From Sphingomonas sp. S2-65 (GTDB lineage Bacteria > Pseudomonadota > Alphaproteobacteria > Sphingomonadales > Sphingomonadaceae), in NCBI RefSeq assembly GCF_021513175.1, contig NZ_CP090953.1, forward strand, positions 3,406,501 to 3,470,500: DNA of 64,000 nt, written 5' to 3'. Numbering within the stretch: the stretch's first letter is position 1; each line of letters starts with the position of its first letter. A program made the position numbers and the translations under genes. Positions 27,473 through 36,420 of this stretch are shown here, one piece after another. The notes below the pieces were generated by a model. The model searched no databases and was not told the origin of the DNA. It saw nothing but the letters and a program-made list of their open reading frames with translations.

Positions 27473-30108
27473 TGCTGGGGTCCAAGCGTGCGAAGAGTGA
27501 GGGCGCGTTGCAGCGCTTGCGGGTCCGCGGCTGACCGCACTTCGATGGTCACGCTTTCGCCGGGCAACAGGTCGAACCCGTCGTCGGAGGGTTGGGCGGC
27601 GACACTGCCGAAGTCGAGCATCACCGCGCGGGCGAGTGCCGATGCAGTGATCGTCACGCGGTTGCCGTCCCAGCGCGTGGTCAGGCCCGGCGCGGGATAG
27701 GCCATGTCCTTGGGCAGCGCGCGCTCGACGATCGTGCGCGACACGCTGCGCCCGCCGATGATCAGTTCGGCGACGGCATAGCTGGCGTTCGCAGGCGCGC
27801 CGCCGAACAGGTCCGCGTCGGCGATCTTGGCGACTTCCTGAGCACCGAGCGGCGTCAGCGTCACCGCGGCGCCACCCGCGCCAAGCGCCGCGTCGAGAGG
27901 CGTGTGCGTCGCATCGCTGCCGCGCTCGCTAATCGGCCTGCCGGCCATGTCGAACGCGCGGATCCGCCACTGCGCAGCGATCGGCTGAGTCGCGTCGGAC
28001 ACCAGAGCGACGCGGGTGGCGCCGTCACGATGCTCGGTGACGATCGCCTGGGGCGCGAAGAAGCGGCGCGCGGCGTAATGGAGCAGCTTCCACTGGCCGT
28101 AATAATCGACGCTCGCCCACGAGATCGCCGGCCAGGTGTCGTTGAGCTGCCAGTATAGCGAGCCCATCGTCGTCGGGCGGCAGGCGCGGTGGTGCCGCGC
28201 GGCCATGTCGATCGCCTGCGCCTGGTTGACCTGGGTCAAATACACCGTGTCGGCGAAGTCCCTGGGCGCACGCAGCCGCTGGTCCATGTACAGCTTCAGG
28301 CGGCTATTGCCTTCGCCCGCCAGGAACTTCTGGTGCGCCTTGAGCACCGGGCTCTCCAGCGTCAGCGGCCCGTCGCCCGCGAAACCGCGCACCGTCGACA
28401 TGTCCGGCATTGCCTGGAAGCCGTATTCGGACATGAAGCGCGAGCAGCCGTCCAGATAGCGCTCGACCGGCTTGGAGCCTGACCAGACATCCCAGAAATG
28501 GCGGTCGCCATTCGTCTCTGTGTCGATCTGCCCCTCATAATCGGTCGAGGGCGAGTTGTTCCAATAGGGCGTACCCGGGGAACGGGTCAGCACGGCGTTG
28601 CGCAGCACGCGGTCGAACAGCACGGCCATGCCGACACCGATCCGCTCCTGCTCGTCCGCGCCGACGCGCTTCTTGAACGCCTTGCGGTCCGACCAATTCT
28701 CCCAGCCGGCCAGGATCTCGTTGCCGCCCGACCAGGCGATCACCGACGGGTGCGGCTGGAGCCGCTCGACCTGTTCCTCGGCTTCGATCCGGACATTCTC
28801 GCGGAACGCCGCGTCGGGGGGCGTCACGGCGCCGCCGAACATGAAGTCCTGCCAGATCATCAGGCCCATTTTGTCGGCAATTTCGTAAAAAACGTCTTCC
28901 AGATAGTATCCGCCGCCCCAAACGCGGATCATGTTCATGTGCACGTCGCGCGCGCTTTGCAGGATCTGCTCGATCTGCGCGCGCGGCACGCGGGCCGGGA
29001 AATTGTCGAACGGGATCAGGTTCGCGCCCTTCGCGAAGATTGGTATCCCATTGACCTTGAAGCCGAAACTGCCGTCCTTGCGGATTAGCTCGACGCTGCG
29101 CAGCCCGATCGACTGGGTGACGCGGTCACTGGTTTCGCTGCCCTGGGCCAGTACACCGGCGACCTGATAGAGCGGCTGGGCGCCATATCCGACCGGCCAC
29201 CAGCGCTGCGGCTTGTTGACGCTAAGCGGGATGCTCAAGTCGTTGATTCCAGGCGAAACTACAAAGCTGCGCTTGACGCTTTGCTTCTTTCCGGCGGGAG
29301 TCGTCAGCGTCAAGTTCAACGTCAACCTGGCCGCGCGGTCGGCCACCACTCGGAACCGCGCCACCAACCGCGCCTCCTCCGCGTTGATCGCCTCCTGCTC
29401 CACCCGCAACCCGTCGATCCGCGCCGCGTCCCACGCCTCCAGTTTCACCGGCCGCCACAGCCCGATATTCACCAGCCGCGGACCCCAGTCCCAGCTCCAA
29501 TGGTATTTCGGCTTGCGAATATAAGGCGACGTCTGCTTGCCCTTGGGCTCGTCGCCAAATTCGGATTCATACTCGCCAGGCAGCGGATTCGCCTCGGCCA
29601 GCACCCGCGGCTGAAGCGTGCGAATGGGCGACGCGAACGACACGATCAATTCGTTGCTGCCGGCCTTGAGCGCCGATTTGGCATCCACCCGCCAGCGGCG
29701 ATGCGCGTTGTCGGCGGCGAGCAGCCGGCGCCCGTTGAGCGACACGGTGGCGAAGGTGTCGAGCCCATCGAACACCAGCTCGAGATGATCGCGCTTCAGC
29801 ATCGCCGGGGTGACCTGGATCACCTTGCGGAACTGCCAGCTGGTCAGGCCAGCCCATTGGATCGGCGCCTGGTTGATACCCTTGAACGGATCGGGCGCGC
29901 GGCCGCTGGCGATCAGATCCTGCTGGACACTGCCGGGCACGCGCGCGGCGAACCACGCCGCCTCGCCCGGATGCGCCTTGGCGGCGGCACTGTCAGCGGG
30001 ATCGATGCGGACCTCCCACGCGCCGTCGAGCGACAGCGTCTCGCGCGGATCGGCAAGCGCAGGGAGGGCGGCAAACAGCAGCGGCAGGGGGAGGATGCGT
30101 GCCTTCAC
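27469..30108 (-). CDS. GH2 beta-mannosidase
   Basis: Predicted 879-residue retaining beta-mannosidase that would release the single beta-mannose of the N-glycan core. Signal peptide MKARILPLPLLFAALPALA. The jelly-roll domain includes SWQFRKVIQV and YIRKPKYHWSWDWGPRLVNI, a hallmark of the mannosidase branch of GH2. Acid/base Glu464 is in SGGNEILAGWENW and nucleophile Glu561 in SEYGFQAMP. The GTG at 30108 overlaps the GH20 stop as GTGA. Its own stop overlaps the GH3 start as ATGA. Length and domain order match the family. Confidence 0.92.
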   Translation of the reverse strand: MKARILPLPLLFAALPALADPRETLSLDGAWEVRIDPADSAAAKAHPGEAAWFAARVPGSVQQDLIASGRAPDPFKGINQAPIQWAGLTSWQFRKVIQVTPAMLKRDHLELVFDGLDTFATVSLNGRRLLAADNAHRRWRVDAKSALKAGSNELIVSFASPIRTLQPRVLAEANPLPGEYESEFGDEPKGKQTSPYIRKPKYHWSWDWGPRLVNIGLWRPVKLEAWDAARIDGLRVEQEAINAEEARLVARFRVVADRAARLTLNLTLTTPAGKKQSVKRSFVVSPGINDLSIPLSVNKPQRWWPVGYGAQPLYQVAGVLAQGSETSDRVTQSIGLRSVELIRKDGSFGFKVNGIPIFAKGANLIPFDNFPARVPRAQIEQILQSARDVHMNMIRVWGGGYYLEDVFYEIADKMGLMIWQDFMFGGAVTPPDAAFRENVRIEAEEQVERLQPHPSVIAWSGGNEILAGWENWSDRKAFKKRVGADEQERIGVGMAVLFDRVLRNAVLTRSPGTPYWNNSPSTDYEGQIDTETNGDRHFWDVWSGSKPVERYLDGCSRFMSEYGFQAMPDMSTVRGFAGDGPLTLESPVLKAHQKFLAGEGNSRLKLYMDQRLRAPRDFADTVYLTQVNQAQAIDMAARHHRACRPTTMGSLYWQLNDTWPAISWASVDYYGQWKLLHYAARRFFAPQAIVTEHRDGATRVALVSDATQPIAAQWRIRAFDMAGRPISERGSDATHTPLDAALGAGGAAVTLTPLGAQEVAKIADADLFGGAPANASYAVAELIIGGRSVSRTIVERALPKDMAYPAPGLTTRWDGNRVTITASALARAVMLDFGSVAAQPSDDGFDLLPGESVTIEVRSAADPQALQRALTLRTLGPQQ

Positions 30109-32438
30109 TTGGCCGTCCCTTCGCTCAGCACGACCTTTTCGACCGTGTAGAAGGGAGCGGATGCCGGCGAAGTGAACTGGAAGCACAAGTCTTCGTCTCC
30201 CTGCATCTCGGGAAACGTCCCGGAGAAGCTGAACTGAGTGGGGGCGGTTGCGGGGTCGGGCAGCGCGAAGCTGCCGATCACGATCGGCTTGATGGTCTTG
30301 TCGGTAGCAGCCGCCGTGCAGCGCGCGCTGATCACCAGCTCGCCATGCAGGGTGGCGGGATACGGATCGCGGCGCCGGCCGGTGTCGTGTGCCAGCCCCC
30401 AATGCCGCGCCAGCCGGGCGACGCTGACGGTGAAGCCCTTGGCGACATCGAGCGGCGCGGCGGGGTAGGCGGTGCAGGTGTTGAACAGGTCGACATTGTA
30501 CACCGGCGCAGTGGCGGCCTGATCCGGCGTGAGGGGCACCCGCAGATAAAGCGAACCGCCCGGGCAAGCGGTCATGTCCGAAGTGGTGCGGGTGAGCAGT
30601 GCGGCGCGGCTGGTGTCAAAGGCGCGCGGGGCGGCGGTGGCATTGCCCGCCTTGTCGAACGCAGCGGCGCGTATCTTCGCACCCGGCTTGAGCGTCAGGG
30701 GCCCCTTATAGGCGGGCGACTTCGCCGTCGGTTCGCTGCCGTTGGTGGTGTAGCGGATCGTGCCGTAGGGCGCCTGGGTCGATAGCGCGACCACCGCCTT
30801 GCCGGCGCGCAACGCATCGCCGCGGCTGCCCTGAAGCTGGTACCCGACCGCGAAGGCGCCATCGGCGACATGCATGCCCGATCGCTCCCATCGTCCGATC
30901 TGCGGCTGGACGCGTTCGAGGAAGCTGAAAAAGTCGCGCTTGTCCTTGGCCGACCAGGTCATCTCGGCGATGGCGGCGGCGCGCGGGAAATAGGCGTGCT
31001 GCACCTGGCCCGGCGTGATCAGATACTCGCTCCACGCATTGCCCTGCGCGCCGAGCACATGCTTGGCCTTTTCCGCATCGATTCCGGCCGGCACCGGCTC
31101 GTATCTGTAGATCTTCTCGAGCGACTGGACTGCCAGGCGGCCGTTGAACTCGTCGGGAAGGCCACTCTGCAACTGGTCGAGATAGAGCAAAGGCGCGGGG
31201 CTCAGCACCACGTCATGCCCCTGATTGGCGGCCTCGACCGCACCCTTTTCACCGCGCCATGACATCACCGATGCCGAGGCGGGCAGGCCGCCTTCCAGGA
31301 TCTCGTCCCAGCCGATCAGCCGACGCCCCTTGCCGGCGAGATACGCGCCGAACTGCTCGATCATCCAGCTTTGCAGCTGGTTCTCGCTCGTGAGGCCCAG
31401 CGCCTTGATCTGCGCCTGCACCTTGGGCGAGCGTTCCCACTGGTCCTTGATCGCCTCATCGCCGCCCAGATGAATGAAGTTGCTCGGGAACACCGCCACC
31501 AGTTCGTCGAGCACGTTCTTGACGAACTGGATGCCCTCGGGCGCCGGGTTGAACAGATAGGGCATCACGCCCCAGTCGTGGCCGACTTCGGGCGCGTCGG
31601 CGAACACGCTGAATTCGGGATAGGCGGCGGCAAGGGCCTGGGCGTGGCCGGGCAGGTCGATCTCGGGAACGATCGTCACGCCGCGTTCGGCGGCATAGGC
31701 GACCAGCGCCTTCAATTGGTCTTGGGTGTAGAAGCCGCCATGCTTCGGCCCGGCCGGACCGCCGCTCGACGGCGGCGTGCGCCAGCCGCCGATCTCGGTC
31801 AGCTTGGGGTAGCGCTTGACCTCGAAGCGCCAGCCCTGATCGTCGGTCAGATGGAGGTGCAGCGTGTTCAGCTTCACCGAGGCCATCTGGTCGACCACCT
31901 TGTACACTTCTTCTATCGGCTGGAAGTGTCGGGCGACGTCCATCAGCAGCCCGCGCCAGGCGAAGCGCGGCGCGTCCTCGATCGTCATCGCCGGCACCTT
32001 GACCGGCCTGCCATAGGCGCGGTCCGGGCTGAGCAGCTGCGCGACGCTCATCGTGCCGTAGAGCAGCCCGCGATCGCTCGATGCAGTGATATGGATGCCC
32101 TGTGCATCGACCTTCAAGCGGTAGGCTTCGTCGCCCCCGACCGAGGCATCCCGCACGAACTGGATCGCGCCCGCTCCGGGCCGCGCCACCAGGTTCAGCC
32201 CGCGCTCCGTCCTTACATGGGCAGCAAGCACGCGTGCTGCAGCCGCGATGCCGGCATCGCTTGCGAGGATATCGATACCATCGCCATCCCGCACCGTGAA
32301 CGATCCGGTTCCCAGCGTGATCGAAGCCGGTAGCGGCGTCAGCGGAAGCGTAGCGGCGCTCTGGGCGAATGCGGACGAGGTTGCCAGCAACGCGGCCCAG
32401 CCAAGGTGCCGAACCCGTCCTACCACTACCTTGCGCAT
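30105..32438 (-). CDS. GH20 beta-N-acetylhexosaminidase
   Basis: Predicted 777-residue exported hexosaminidase removing terminal GlcNAc (or GalNAc) by substrate-assisted catalysis. Signal peptide about residues 1-26 (ending SSAFAQ). A GH20b domain (30-150) precedes the barrel with GLLMDVARHFQPIEEVYKVV, HLHLTDDQGWRFE and the catalytic pair Asp327-Glu328 in HLGGDEA. The C-terminus carries a chitobiase-type beta domain (TIRYTTNGSEPTAKSPAYKG) and about 130 further residues of unclear fold. The ATG at 32438 follows GGGAGGCG. It is the first gene of the glycosidase operon and is divergent from the GntR regulator. Confidence 0.93.
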   Translation of the reverse strand: MRKVVVGRVRHLGWAALLATSSAFAQSAATLPLTPLPASITLGTGSFTVRDGDGIDILASDAGIAAAARVLAAHVRTERGLNLVARPGAGAIQFVRDASVGGDEAYRLKVDAQGIHITASSDRGLLYGTMSVAQLLSPDRAYGRPVKVPAMTIEDAPRFAWRGLLMDVARHFQPIEEVYKVVDQMASVKLNTLHLHLTDDQGWRFEVKRYPKLTEIGGWRTPPSSGGPAGPKHGGFYTQDQLKALVAYAAERGVTIVPEIDLPGHAQALAAAYPEFSVFADAPEVGHDWGVMPYLFNPAPEGIQFVKNVLDELVAVFPSNFIHLGGDEAIKDQWERSPKVQAQIKALGLTSENQLQSWMIEQFGAYLAGKGRRLIGWDEILEGGLPASASVMSWRGEKGAVEAANQGHDVVLSPAPLLYLDQLQSGLPDEFNGRLAVQSLEKIYRYEPVPAGIDAEKAKHVLGAQGNAWSEYLITPGQVQHAYFPRAAAIAEMTWSAKDKRDFFSFLERVQPQIGRWERSGMHVADGAFAVGYQLQGSRGDALRAGKAVVALSTQAPYGTIRYTTNGSEPTAKSPAYKGPLTLKPGAKIRAAAFDKAGNATAAPRAFDTSRAALLTRTTSDMTACPGGSLYLRVPLTPDQAATAPVYNVDLFNTCTAYPAAPLDVAKGFTVSVARLARHWGLAHDTGRRRDPYPATLHGELVISARCTAAATDKTIKPIVIGSFALPDPATAPTQFSFSGTFPEMQGDEDLCFQFTSPASAPFYTVEKVVLSEGTAK

Positions 32439-32483
32439 GTTATCGCCTCCCGCAGCACCGCTTGCCCGCGGCCTGAACGGGTG

Positions 32484-32601
32484 TAACCAATATAAGTCCT
32501 TAGGCACAATAGCATGATGCTGCACCGGTCGCCGTCAGCGACATATCCTTACAATTCAGCTGAGCTCCTTCCGAGCTCTCCGCATACCAATGTGGATCCA
32601 C
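32484..32601. promoter_or_regulatory. Candidate GntR operators in the gh20/gntR divergent region
   Basis: On the minus strand ATTGGTTAC (32483-32491) lies about 45 bases before the GH20 start, next to a TATATT that could be its -10 box. On the minus strand ACATTGGTATGC (32582-32593) lies about 95 bases before the GntR start and touches a perfect 10-base palindrome GTGGATCCAC (32592-32601). The ATTGGT word is the one shared with the other sugar operons. The 249-base gap (32439-32687) holds no further gene. Confidence 0.5.
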
Positions 32602-32687
32602 CACGATGCCCGTTGTTACCTGCGCGCAGTTGCGATAGCCTCGCCAGCCAAAGAACCGCGCAAGGGGCGGCGCGTAGGGGAGTATCG

Positions 32688-33425
32688 ATGACGTTTTCGG
32701 ATCAGGTGGGGCGTTTCCGCGAGGATAATCCGTCCCCCCTCTACCTTCAACTCCAGCAGCTGATCCGCGACGGGATCGGCGCGAACGTCCTGAGCCAGGG
32801 CGACGCCATTCCACCCGAGCGCGATCTGGCGATCGAGTATGACGTATCGCGCATCACCGTGCGCAAGGCGATCGGCGGTCTGGTGGAGGAGGGGCTGCTC
32901 ACCCGCCGTCGTGGCGCCGGCACCTTCGTCGCCGGACGAGTGGAGAAGAGCTTCTCCAAGCTGTCCTCATTCACCGAGGACATGGCCGCGCGCGGCCGCA
33001 AGGCGAGCAGCAGCTGGATCTCGCGCGCGCCGGGCCAGGTTAACCCGGAGGAAGCGATGATGCTCGGCCTTTCGCCCGGCGCGCCGGTCTTGCGGTTCGC
33101 CCGCATCCGCTATGCCGACGAAGAGCCGATGGCGCTCGAATTCACGACGATCCCGGGCTATTGCCTGGCCTCGGTCGAGGCGGTCGAGGACTCGCTCTAC
33201 GGAGCGCTCGAGAAGATCGGCAACCGCCCCGTGCGCGCGCTCCAGCGGCTGCGTGCGGTGCCGTTCGGCGGCGAGCACGCCCGCATGCTCGGCGTCGACC
33301 CCGGCCATGCCGGCCTGCTGATCGAGCGGCGTGCGTTCCTGCGTGACGGTCGCCCGGCCGAAGTCACCCGCTCTTATTATCGCGGCGACGCCTATGATTT
33401 CGTTGCCGAGTTGAGCGACATCTAA
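32688..33425 (+). CDS. GntR/HutC-family regulator of the GlcNAc/N-glycan locus
   Basis: Predicted 245-residue regulator. The winged helix at residues 15-80 includes PLYLQLQQLIRDGI, GDAIPPERDLAIEYDVSRIT and RRRGAGTFVAG. The C-terminal UTRA domain (about 100-240) has FARIRYADEEPMALEFTTIP and is the effector site, which in NagR/DasR relatives binds GlcNAc-6-phosphate or glucosamine-6-phosphate. The start follows TAGGGGAG. It is divergent from the GH20 operon and 64 bases before a GH2 gene on the same strand. A role as repressor of the surrounding sugar genes is inferred from place and from shared half-sites. Confidence 0.88.
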   Translation: MTFSDQVGRFREDNPSPLYLQLQQLIRDGIGANVLSQGDAIPPERDLAIEYDVSRITVRKAIGGLVEEGLLTRRRGAGTFVAGRVEKSFSKLSSFTEDMAARGRKASSSWISRAPGQVNPEEAMMLGLSPGAPVLRFARIRYADEEPMALEFTTIPGYCLASVEAVEDSLYGALEKIGNRPVRALQRLRAVPFGGEHARMLGVDPGHAGLLIERRAFLRDGRPAEVTRSYYRGDAYDFVAELSDI

Positions 33426-33489
33426 CGCGCAACGCAATCCTGTTCTTGTTTCAGGCCGCGCAGTGTCGCGGCCCAGTCGGAGTTTCGCC

Positions 33490-36387
33490 ATGGATCGTCG
33501 TCAAGTCCTTCGCGGGAGCGTGGGTGCCGGCGCCCTGGTCGCGGTTCCGCTCCGCGAGGCATCCGCCGCGGCGCTGCGCGACGATGGCTTCCCGATGCCG
33601 CAGCCGGTACCCGGGCCACGGCCACGGCTTCCCGGATCCGACCCGTCGCGCACGTTGCTGGAGCTTGGCTGGCGCTTCCACGAAGGCGACATCCGCACCG
33701 CCGAGCCGCAGGGGCATCACGAGACCTATCTGAGCGTCAAGGCCGGCAACGCGCTGGGCGCGGCGGCAATGGGCTATGACGACAGCGACTGGAGCGAGGT
33801 CCGGCTCCCGCACGACTGGGCGGCGGCGCAGCCGTTCGTCGAGAGCGCCAATGTCTCGCAAGGCTATCGTCCGCGCGGCATCGGCTGGTACCGCCGCACG
33901 CTGCGCCTCGACCCCGCCGACCGCGGCAAGACGATCGAGCTGCATTTCGACGGCATCGCCACCAACGCCACGATCTGGGTCAACGGCAGCATCGTCGCGC
34001 ATAATTGGTCCGCCTATAACAGCATCCATGTCGACCTGACCCCGTTCGCGCGCTTCGCCCAGGAAATGAACGTCATCGCCATCCGCGTCGACGCCGATGC
34101 CAAGGAGGGCTGGTGGTACGAGGGCGCCGGGCTGTATCGCCACGCCTGGCTTGTCCGCCGCGCGCCGGTATCGATCGTCAGTGACGGGGTGCATTGCGAC
34201 CCCAGGCTCGTCGGTGGCCGCTGGCAGGTCCCCGTGACCGCGACGCTCGGCAACGTCGGACGTGAGGCTGCGGCAGTGACGGTCGAGGCCGCTTTGTTAG
34301 ATCCCGAAGGTCGTGAGATCGCCACCGCACGGGCCGACGCCAGCGTCTCCGCGCTCGGCCGCGCCGATGCCCAGCTGACCCTCGATCCCGGAACGCCGCG
34401 GCTGTGGTCGGTCGAGACCCCGGCGCTCTACACCGTGCGTACCCGCGTGCTCCGCGACGGCGTCGTGGTCGACGAGCGCCGCGTCGCGATCGGCTTCCGC
34501 ACGATCCGCTTCGATCCCGACCAGGGTCTGTTCGTCAACGATGCCCCTGTGAAGCTGAAGGGCGTTTGCCTGCACCAGGACCATGCCGGCGTCGGCGTGG
34601 CACTGCCCGATGCGCTGATCGCCTGGCGGCTCGAGCGGCTGAAGGCGATGGGCTGCAACGCGATCCGCATGTCGCATAATGCCGCCACTGCCGAGCTGAT
34701 GGACTGGTGCGACCGGATGGGCTTCCTGGTCATGGCCGAGAACCGGCTGTTCAATCCAGCGCCCGATTACATGGCGCAGCTCGAATGGCTGGTGCGGCGC
34801 GACCGCAACCGGCCCAGCGTGATCCTGTGGTCGGTGTTCAACGAAGAGCCGATGCAGGGCACCGAAGCAGGTGTCGAGATGGTCCGCCGCATGGCCGCCG
34901 CCGTGCATCGCCTCGACGGCAGCCGGCCGGTCACCGGCGCGATGAACGGATCCTTCTACAACCCGGTCAACGTGTCGAGCGAACTCGATGTGATGGGGTT
35001 CAATTACTATCAGGCCGACTACGACAAGTTCCACGCGCTCAACCCCACCAAGCCGATTACCAGCTCGGAGGATACCAGCGCCTACGAGACACGTGGCGCG
35101 TTCGAGACGAACGCTGCCGGCCACGTCATCACTTCCTACGATACCGAGGCGACGAGCTGGGGCGCGACTCACCGCGACACCTGGAAGAACATCGCTGCGC
35201 GGCCGTTCGTCGCGGGCGGGTTCGTGTGGACCGGGTTCGACTATCATGGCGAACCGACGCCGCATGACTGGCCGACGATCGCCAGCTTCTTCGGTATCCT
35301 CGATCTGTGCGGCTTCCCCAAGACTGCGTTCGACATCCACCGCGCGCATTGGATGGACGACAAACCGGTGGTGGCGATCGCCCCGCATTGGACCTGGCCG
35401 GGGCGCGAGGGACAGCCGATCAAGGTGTTCGTGAGCAGCAATGCCGAAACCGTCGCTTTGCGGCTGAACGGACGCGAACTCGGAGTCCAGAAGGTCGACC
35501 GCATCATGGGCAACGAATGGAGCGTGCCCTACGCGCCCGGCCGGATCGAAGCACTGGCGATGCGCGGCGGCAAGGTCGTCGCGCATGCGGTGCACGAGAC
35601 CGCCGGCGCTCCGGTCGCGCTGCGACTGACGCCGGCGCGAACCGCAATGGCCGGCGATGATGAGGATAGCCAGCCGATCACGATCAGCGCCGTGGATGCC
35701 CGCGGTCGCCACGTGCCCACCGCGAACCTGATGACGCGCTTCACGGTTTCCGGCGCGACGATCCTGGGCGTTGGGAATGGGGATCCCAACAGCCATGAGC
35801 CCGAGCAGGTCGCGCCTGGCGCGGGCAGCCGCTCGCTGTTCAACGGTCTTGCGCAGCTGATCGTGCGCGCAGGCAAGGGGCGTGGCAGCATCACCGTGCA
35901 AGCGATGGCGAATGGATTGAAACCAGCGACGCTGACGATCGCGCGCGCGGACATCGCGCCGCGTCTTCAGGTGGCGGTGATGCCGCAGGTCCAGGCGCTC
36001 ACCGACTGGCGGCGCTCCGCCCGCTTCACGGATCAGCCCGCGCCGACGCTGGCTCCGGCGGACGGCGACAACAACAGTTGGGACTTCGTCAAGAGCGGCA
36101 CGGCGACACCTGCCGATGCGCAGCCCGGCTGGCGCGCCTACCGCACCCGCGCGACGCCGTGGAAGCGCGTCGCCGCACAGGGAGGAACGATCCTGTTTGA
36201 AAGCGTGGGCGGCCGCGCCGAGCTGTGGGTCGATGGGCGCAAGCTGGCGCACAAGGCCGACGCCGCGCCGGGTCCGCTGCGCGCCCCGCTGGCAGCGGGG
36301 CAGGGAACCCGTACGATCGTTCTGCTGGTCGAGGCGCCGGCGGGTGCCCGCTCGGGGCTCCTGGGGCCGGTGACGATCGTGCCGTGA
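33490..36387 (+). CDS. GH2 beta-galactosidase-type hydrolase
   Basis: Predicted 965-residue exported GH2 enzyme of the beta-galactosidase (GalA-like) branch. MDRRQVLRGSVGAGALVAVP is a twin-arginine signal. The jelly-roll domain has RLPHDWAAAQPF and GIGWYRRTL. The barrel has acid/base Glu452 in SVFNEEPMQ and probable nucleophile Glu527 in ITSSEDTSAYETRG. The C-terminal part holds Ig-like domains (residues 640-770) and a further beta domain. It follows the GntR gene and probably shares its transcript. In an N-glycan pathway it would remove terminal galactose of complex antennae; other beta-linked sugars remain possible. Confidence 0.85.
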   Translation: MDRRQVLRGSVGAGALVAVPLREASAAALRDDGFPMPQPVPGPRPRLPGSDPSRTLLELGWRFHEGDIRTAEPQGHHETYLSVKAGNALGAAAMGYDDSDWSEVRLPHDWAAAQPFVESANVSQGYRPRGIGWYRRTLRLDPADRGKTIELHFDGIATNATIWVNGSIVAHNWSAYNSIHVDLTPFARFAQEMNVIAIRVDADAKEGWWYEGAGLYRHAWLVRRAPVSIVSDGVHCDPRLVGGRWQVPVTATLGNVGREAAAVTVEAALLDPEGREIATARADASVSALGRADAQLTLDPGTPRLWSVETPALYTVRTRVLRDGVVVDERRVAIGFRTIRFDPDQGLFVNDAPVKLKGVCLHQDHAGVGVALPDALIAWRLERLKAMGCNAIRMSHNAATAELMDWCDRMGFLVMAENRLFNPAPDYMAQLEWLVRRDRNRPSVILWSVFNEEPMQGTEAGVEMVRRMAAAVHRLDGSRPVTGAMNGSFYNPVNVSSELDVMGFNYYQADYDKFHALNPTKPITSSEDTSAYETRGAFETNAAGHVITSYDTEATSWGATHRDTWKNIAARPFVAGGFVWTGFDYHGEPTPHDWPTIASFFGILDLCGFPKTAFDIHRAHWMDDKPVVAIAPHWTWPGREGQPIKVFVSSNAETVALRLNGRELGVQKVDRIMGNEWSVPYAPGRIEALAMRGGKVVAHAVHETAGAPVALRLTPARTAMAGDDEDSQPITISAVDARGRHVPTANLMTRFTVSGATILGVGNGDPNSHEPEQVAPGAGSRSLFNGLAQLIVRAGKGRGSITVQAMANGLKPATLTIARADIAPRLQVAVMPQVQALTDWRRSARFTDQPAPTLAPADGDNNSWDFVKSGTATPADAQPGWRAYRTRATPWKRVAAQGGTILFESVGGRAELWVDGRKLAHKADAAPGPLRAPLAAGQGTRTIVLLVEAPAGARSGLLGPVTIVP

Positions 36388-36392
36388 ACTGC

Positions 36393-36415
36393 TCCCCTCC
36401 CGTGTGAGGAGGGGA
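36393..36415. terminator. Hairpin between convergent GH2 and PTS genes
   Basis: TCCCCTCC (36393-36400) pairs with GGAGGGGA (36408-36415) around a 7-base loop in the 33-base gap between the convergent stop codons. No T run follows. The stem resembles the CCCCTCCCT hairpins near 50.4 kb and may be a shared type of terminal hairpin in this genome. Confidence 0.5.
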
Positions 36416-36420
36416 ATGCG

